Assembly: GCF_020554865.1 (NCBI RefSeq)
Contig: NZ_JAJCIC010000020.1
Span: 19,409 to 83,408 of the forward strand
Reading direction: 5' to 3'
DNA length: 64,000 nt
Source: Lacrimispora sp. 210928-DFI.3.58
Lineage (GTDB): Bacteria; Bacillota; Clostridia; Lachnospirales; Lachnospiraceae
In this document: positions 62,355-64,000 of the stretch, piece by piece
Layout: each line of letters starts with the position of its first letter
Position numbering within the stretch: the stretch's first letter is position 1
The notes under the pieces: model-generated
The model's database searches: none
Seen by the model: only the letters and a program-made list of their open reading frames with translations
Told to the model about the DNA's origin: nothing
Position numbers and translations under genes: made by a program

Positions 62355-63887
62355 ATGTTAGAACTTCTCTTTGCATTCCTGCCGATCATACTGGCAATCG
62401 TCCTTATTATTATCATCATCACCCAGGGCTATGTGAAGGCCCCGCCGGATCACGCCTATATCATATCCGGTCTCAGGAAGGAGCCGCGGGTGCTCATAGG
62501 CCGGGCCGGGCTTAAGATCCCCTTCTTTGAGCAGCTGGACAAATTGTATTTGGGACAGATCACTGTGGACATCAAGACGGACGAGTACATCCCTACGAAT
62601 GATTTTATCAACGTTATGGTGGATGCCGTGGCAAAGGTCCGGGTAGCGGATAACCATGATCAGATGAAGCTGGCTATGAGGAACTTCTTAAATAAGCCCT
62701 CTGCCAAGATCGCCGCTGATCTCCAGGATTCCTTACAGGGAAATATGCGTGAGATCATCGGCACTCTGACCCTCCGCGCCATCAATACGGACCGTGATTC
62801 CTTCTCCGACCAGGTGATGGCAAAGGCCTCCAAGGACATGGAAAAGCTGGGGATCGAGATCCTTTCCTGCAACATCCAGAACGTCACAGACGAACACGGC
62901 CTGATCCAGGATCTGGGTATGGACAATACCTCCAAGATCCGCAAGGACGCCTCCATCGCCAAGGCGGAGGCAGAGCGTGACATTGCCATCGCCCAGGCTG
63001 CTGCCGACAAGGCCTCCAACGATGCCCGCGTCCAGGCAGAGACAGAGATCGCCCAGAAGAACAACGAGCTCGCTATCAAGAAGGCGGAGCTCCAGAAGGC
63101 CTCCGACACAAAGAAGGCAGAGGCGGACGCTGCCTACGAGATCCAGAAGCAGGAGCAGCAAAAGACGATCCAAACAGCCACGGTCAATGCCCAGATCGCA
63201 AAGGCGGAGAGAGAAGCCGAGCTGCGCAAGCAGGAAGTTGCCGTACAGCAGCAGGCCCTGGAGGCTGAGATCAACAAGAAGGCAGATGCTGACCGCTATG
63301 CCATTGAACAGGCCGCTGCCGCTGATCTGACAAAGCGTCAGAGAGAGGCAGAAGCAAAGAAATACGAGCAGGAAAAGGCCGCAGAGGCAAAGAAGGCACA
63401 GGCAGATGCCGACCGCTACGCCATGCTCCAGGAGGCCGAGGGTATCCGGGCCAGAGGTGAGGCAGAGGCTGCCGCCATCCAGGCAAAGGCCCTTGCAGAG
63501 GCAGAAGGTATGGAGAAAAAGGCCCAGGCCTACCAGAAGTACAACAAGGCCGCTATGGCGGAAATGATGATCAAAGTCCTTCCTGAGATCGCAGGCAAGA
63601 TTGCCGAACCTCTTTCCCAGATCGACAGGATCACCATTATCGGCGGCGGAAGCGATGGCGACAATGGTGTAGGCGCTGTGGCCGGAAATGTACCTGTCGT
63701 CATGGCAAAGCTCTTTGAATCCATGAAGGAAGCCACTGGTGTCGATCTCTCAGAGATCATGAAGGCCGATACATACGATGCAAAAGTCACCAGGAACGTA
63801 AACCTCACCGGAGCACCGGAGATTGTGATCGGCAGTCAAAGCTCCATGAGCCATGAGCCTGAGGATATTCCTCCTAAAACTCCATAG
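62355..63887 (+). CDS. Flotillin-family membrane protein
   Basis: A 510-residue protein with one N-terminal membrane segment (LLFAFLPIILAIVLIIIII), the SPFH/band 7 domain (about 30-200) and a long Ala/Glu/Lys coiled coil (about 200-410), ending in a flexible tail. It should oligomerise in ordered membrane patches and scaffold other proteins. No NfeD partner is adjacent. AGAAAGGAG precedes the ATG. Confidence 0.88.
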   Translation: MLELLFAFLPIILAIVLIIIIITQGYVKAPPDHAYIISGLRKEPRVLIGRAGLKIPFFEQLDKLYLGQITVDIKTDEYIPTNDFINVMVDAVAKVRVADNHDQMKLAMRNFLNKPSAKIAADLQDSLQGNMREIIGTLTLRAINTDRDSFSDQVMAKASKDMEKLGIEILSCNIQNVTDEHGLIQDLGMDNTSKIRKDASIAKAEAERDIAIAQAAADKASNDARVQAETEIAQKNNELAIKKAELQKASDTKKAEADAAYEIQKQEQQKTIQTATVNAQIAKAEREAELRKQEVAVQQQALEAEINKKADADRYAIEQAAAADLTKRQREAEAKKYEQEKAAEAKKAQADADRYAMLQEAEGIRARGEAEAAAIQAKALAEAEGMEKKAQAYQKYNKAAMAEMMIKVLPEIAGKIAEPLSQIDRITIIGGGSDGDNGVGAVAGNVPVVMAKLFESMKEATGVDLSEIMKADTYDAKVTRNVNLTGAPEIVIGSQSSMSHEPEDIPPKTP

Positions 63888-63898
63888 AAAAACAGCGG

Positions 63899-63976
63899 GC
63901 CGGTATATCCATACCGGCCTCAGACTGTAGACAAAGTTGGTGCTGGTTGATTACGCCCAGCACCACTTTTCTTTTT
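63899..63976 (+). terminator. Two hairpins after the flotillin gene
   Basis: GCCGGTAT/ATACCGGC (63899-63918) comes first without a T-run. GGTGCTGG/CCAGCACC (63939-63964) is followed by ACTTTTCTTTTT and is the likely terminator. Confidence 0.7.
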
Positions 63977-64000
63977 CCTGTATCATTCGGAGTAAATTGA

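Overview
The window looks like a chromosome segment of a gut-type anaerobic Clostridia (Lachnospiraceae-like Bacillota). Supporting signs are strong GGAGG ribosome sites, an electron-bifurcating [FeFe] hydrogenase, a TPP riboswitch upstream of thiT, BmpA-type nucleoside uptake, and a separate FchA cyclohydrolase. I cannot name a species.

Positions 1 to about 11,970 are mobile DNA lying against the 3' end of guaA. The right-hand element (about 2.92-11.97 kb) is compact and mobilisable. It carries a tyrosine integrase, excisionase, ribbon-helix-helix mobilisation protein, RepA-like ATPase, two small accessory proteins, a MobV relaxase, a membrane-anchored XRE protein, and an AT-rich cargo slot. 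The cargo is a reverse transcriptase resembling the DRT2 antiphage family, preceded by a promoter and a roughly 290-nt leader of serial hairpins. To its left (1-2.9 kb) is the end of a second, similarly organised element: an ATPase with an in-frame stop, a small excisionase-like protein, a divergent XRE regulator, a DUF3795 protein and a nucleoside phosphorylase.

From 11.96 to 28.6 kb is housekeeping DNA: guaA with a structured leader, riboswitch-controlled thiT, uvrA, an M20/RocB-like peptidase, a peptidase E-like protein, a BMP-type nucleoside ABC importer (binding protein, ATPase, two permeases), a DUF6809 protein and ftsH. At 28.9-36.3 kb a marR gene and a LevR-like PTS regulator without a GAFTGA motif stand beside a mannose-family PTS operon (IIA, IIB, IIC, IID) that ends in an SgcQ/BtpA-like protein and a HAD phosphatase.

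From 36.3 to 53.5 kb are an XRE-Uma2 fusion, a polar amino acid ABC importer, a divergent FolD, an aminotransferase, a 2-hydroxyacid dehydrogenase, a B3/4-domain protein, a MerR regulator, an NSS sodium symporter, FchA, a pentapeptide-repeat protein, a flavin-type oxidase, SbcCD and a small conserved protein. Two near-identical MerR-type promoters (19-bp spacers) tie the B3/4-dehydrogenase genes and the symporter into one probable regulon. A tandem ~113-nt repeat with paired, partly covarying stems lies before the aminotransferase.

From 53.5 to 62.1 kb is a hydrogen and redox locus. On the minus strand DRTGG, HATPase, a sensor-like [FeFe] hydrogenase, DRTGG and PHP genes form an overlapping operon. 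Divergent from it are the genes of a bifurcating hydrogenase (NuoE-like, HATPase, [2Fe-2S] protein, NuoF-like, HydA). A flotillin gene closes the window. No rRNA, tRNA, CRISPR array or IS transposase was seen.
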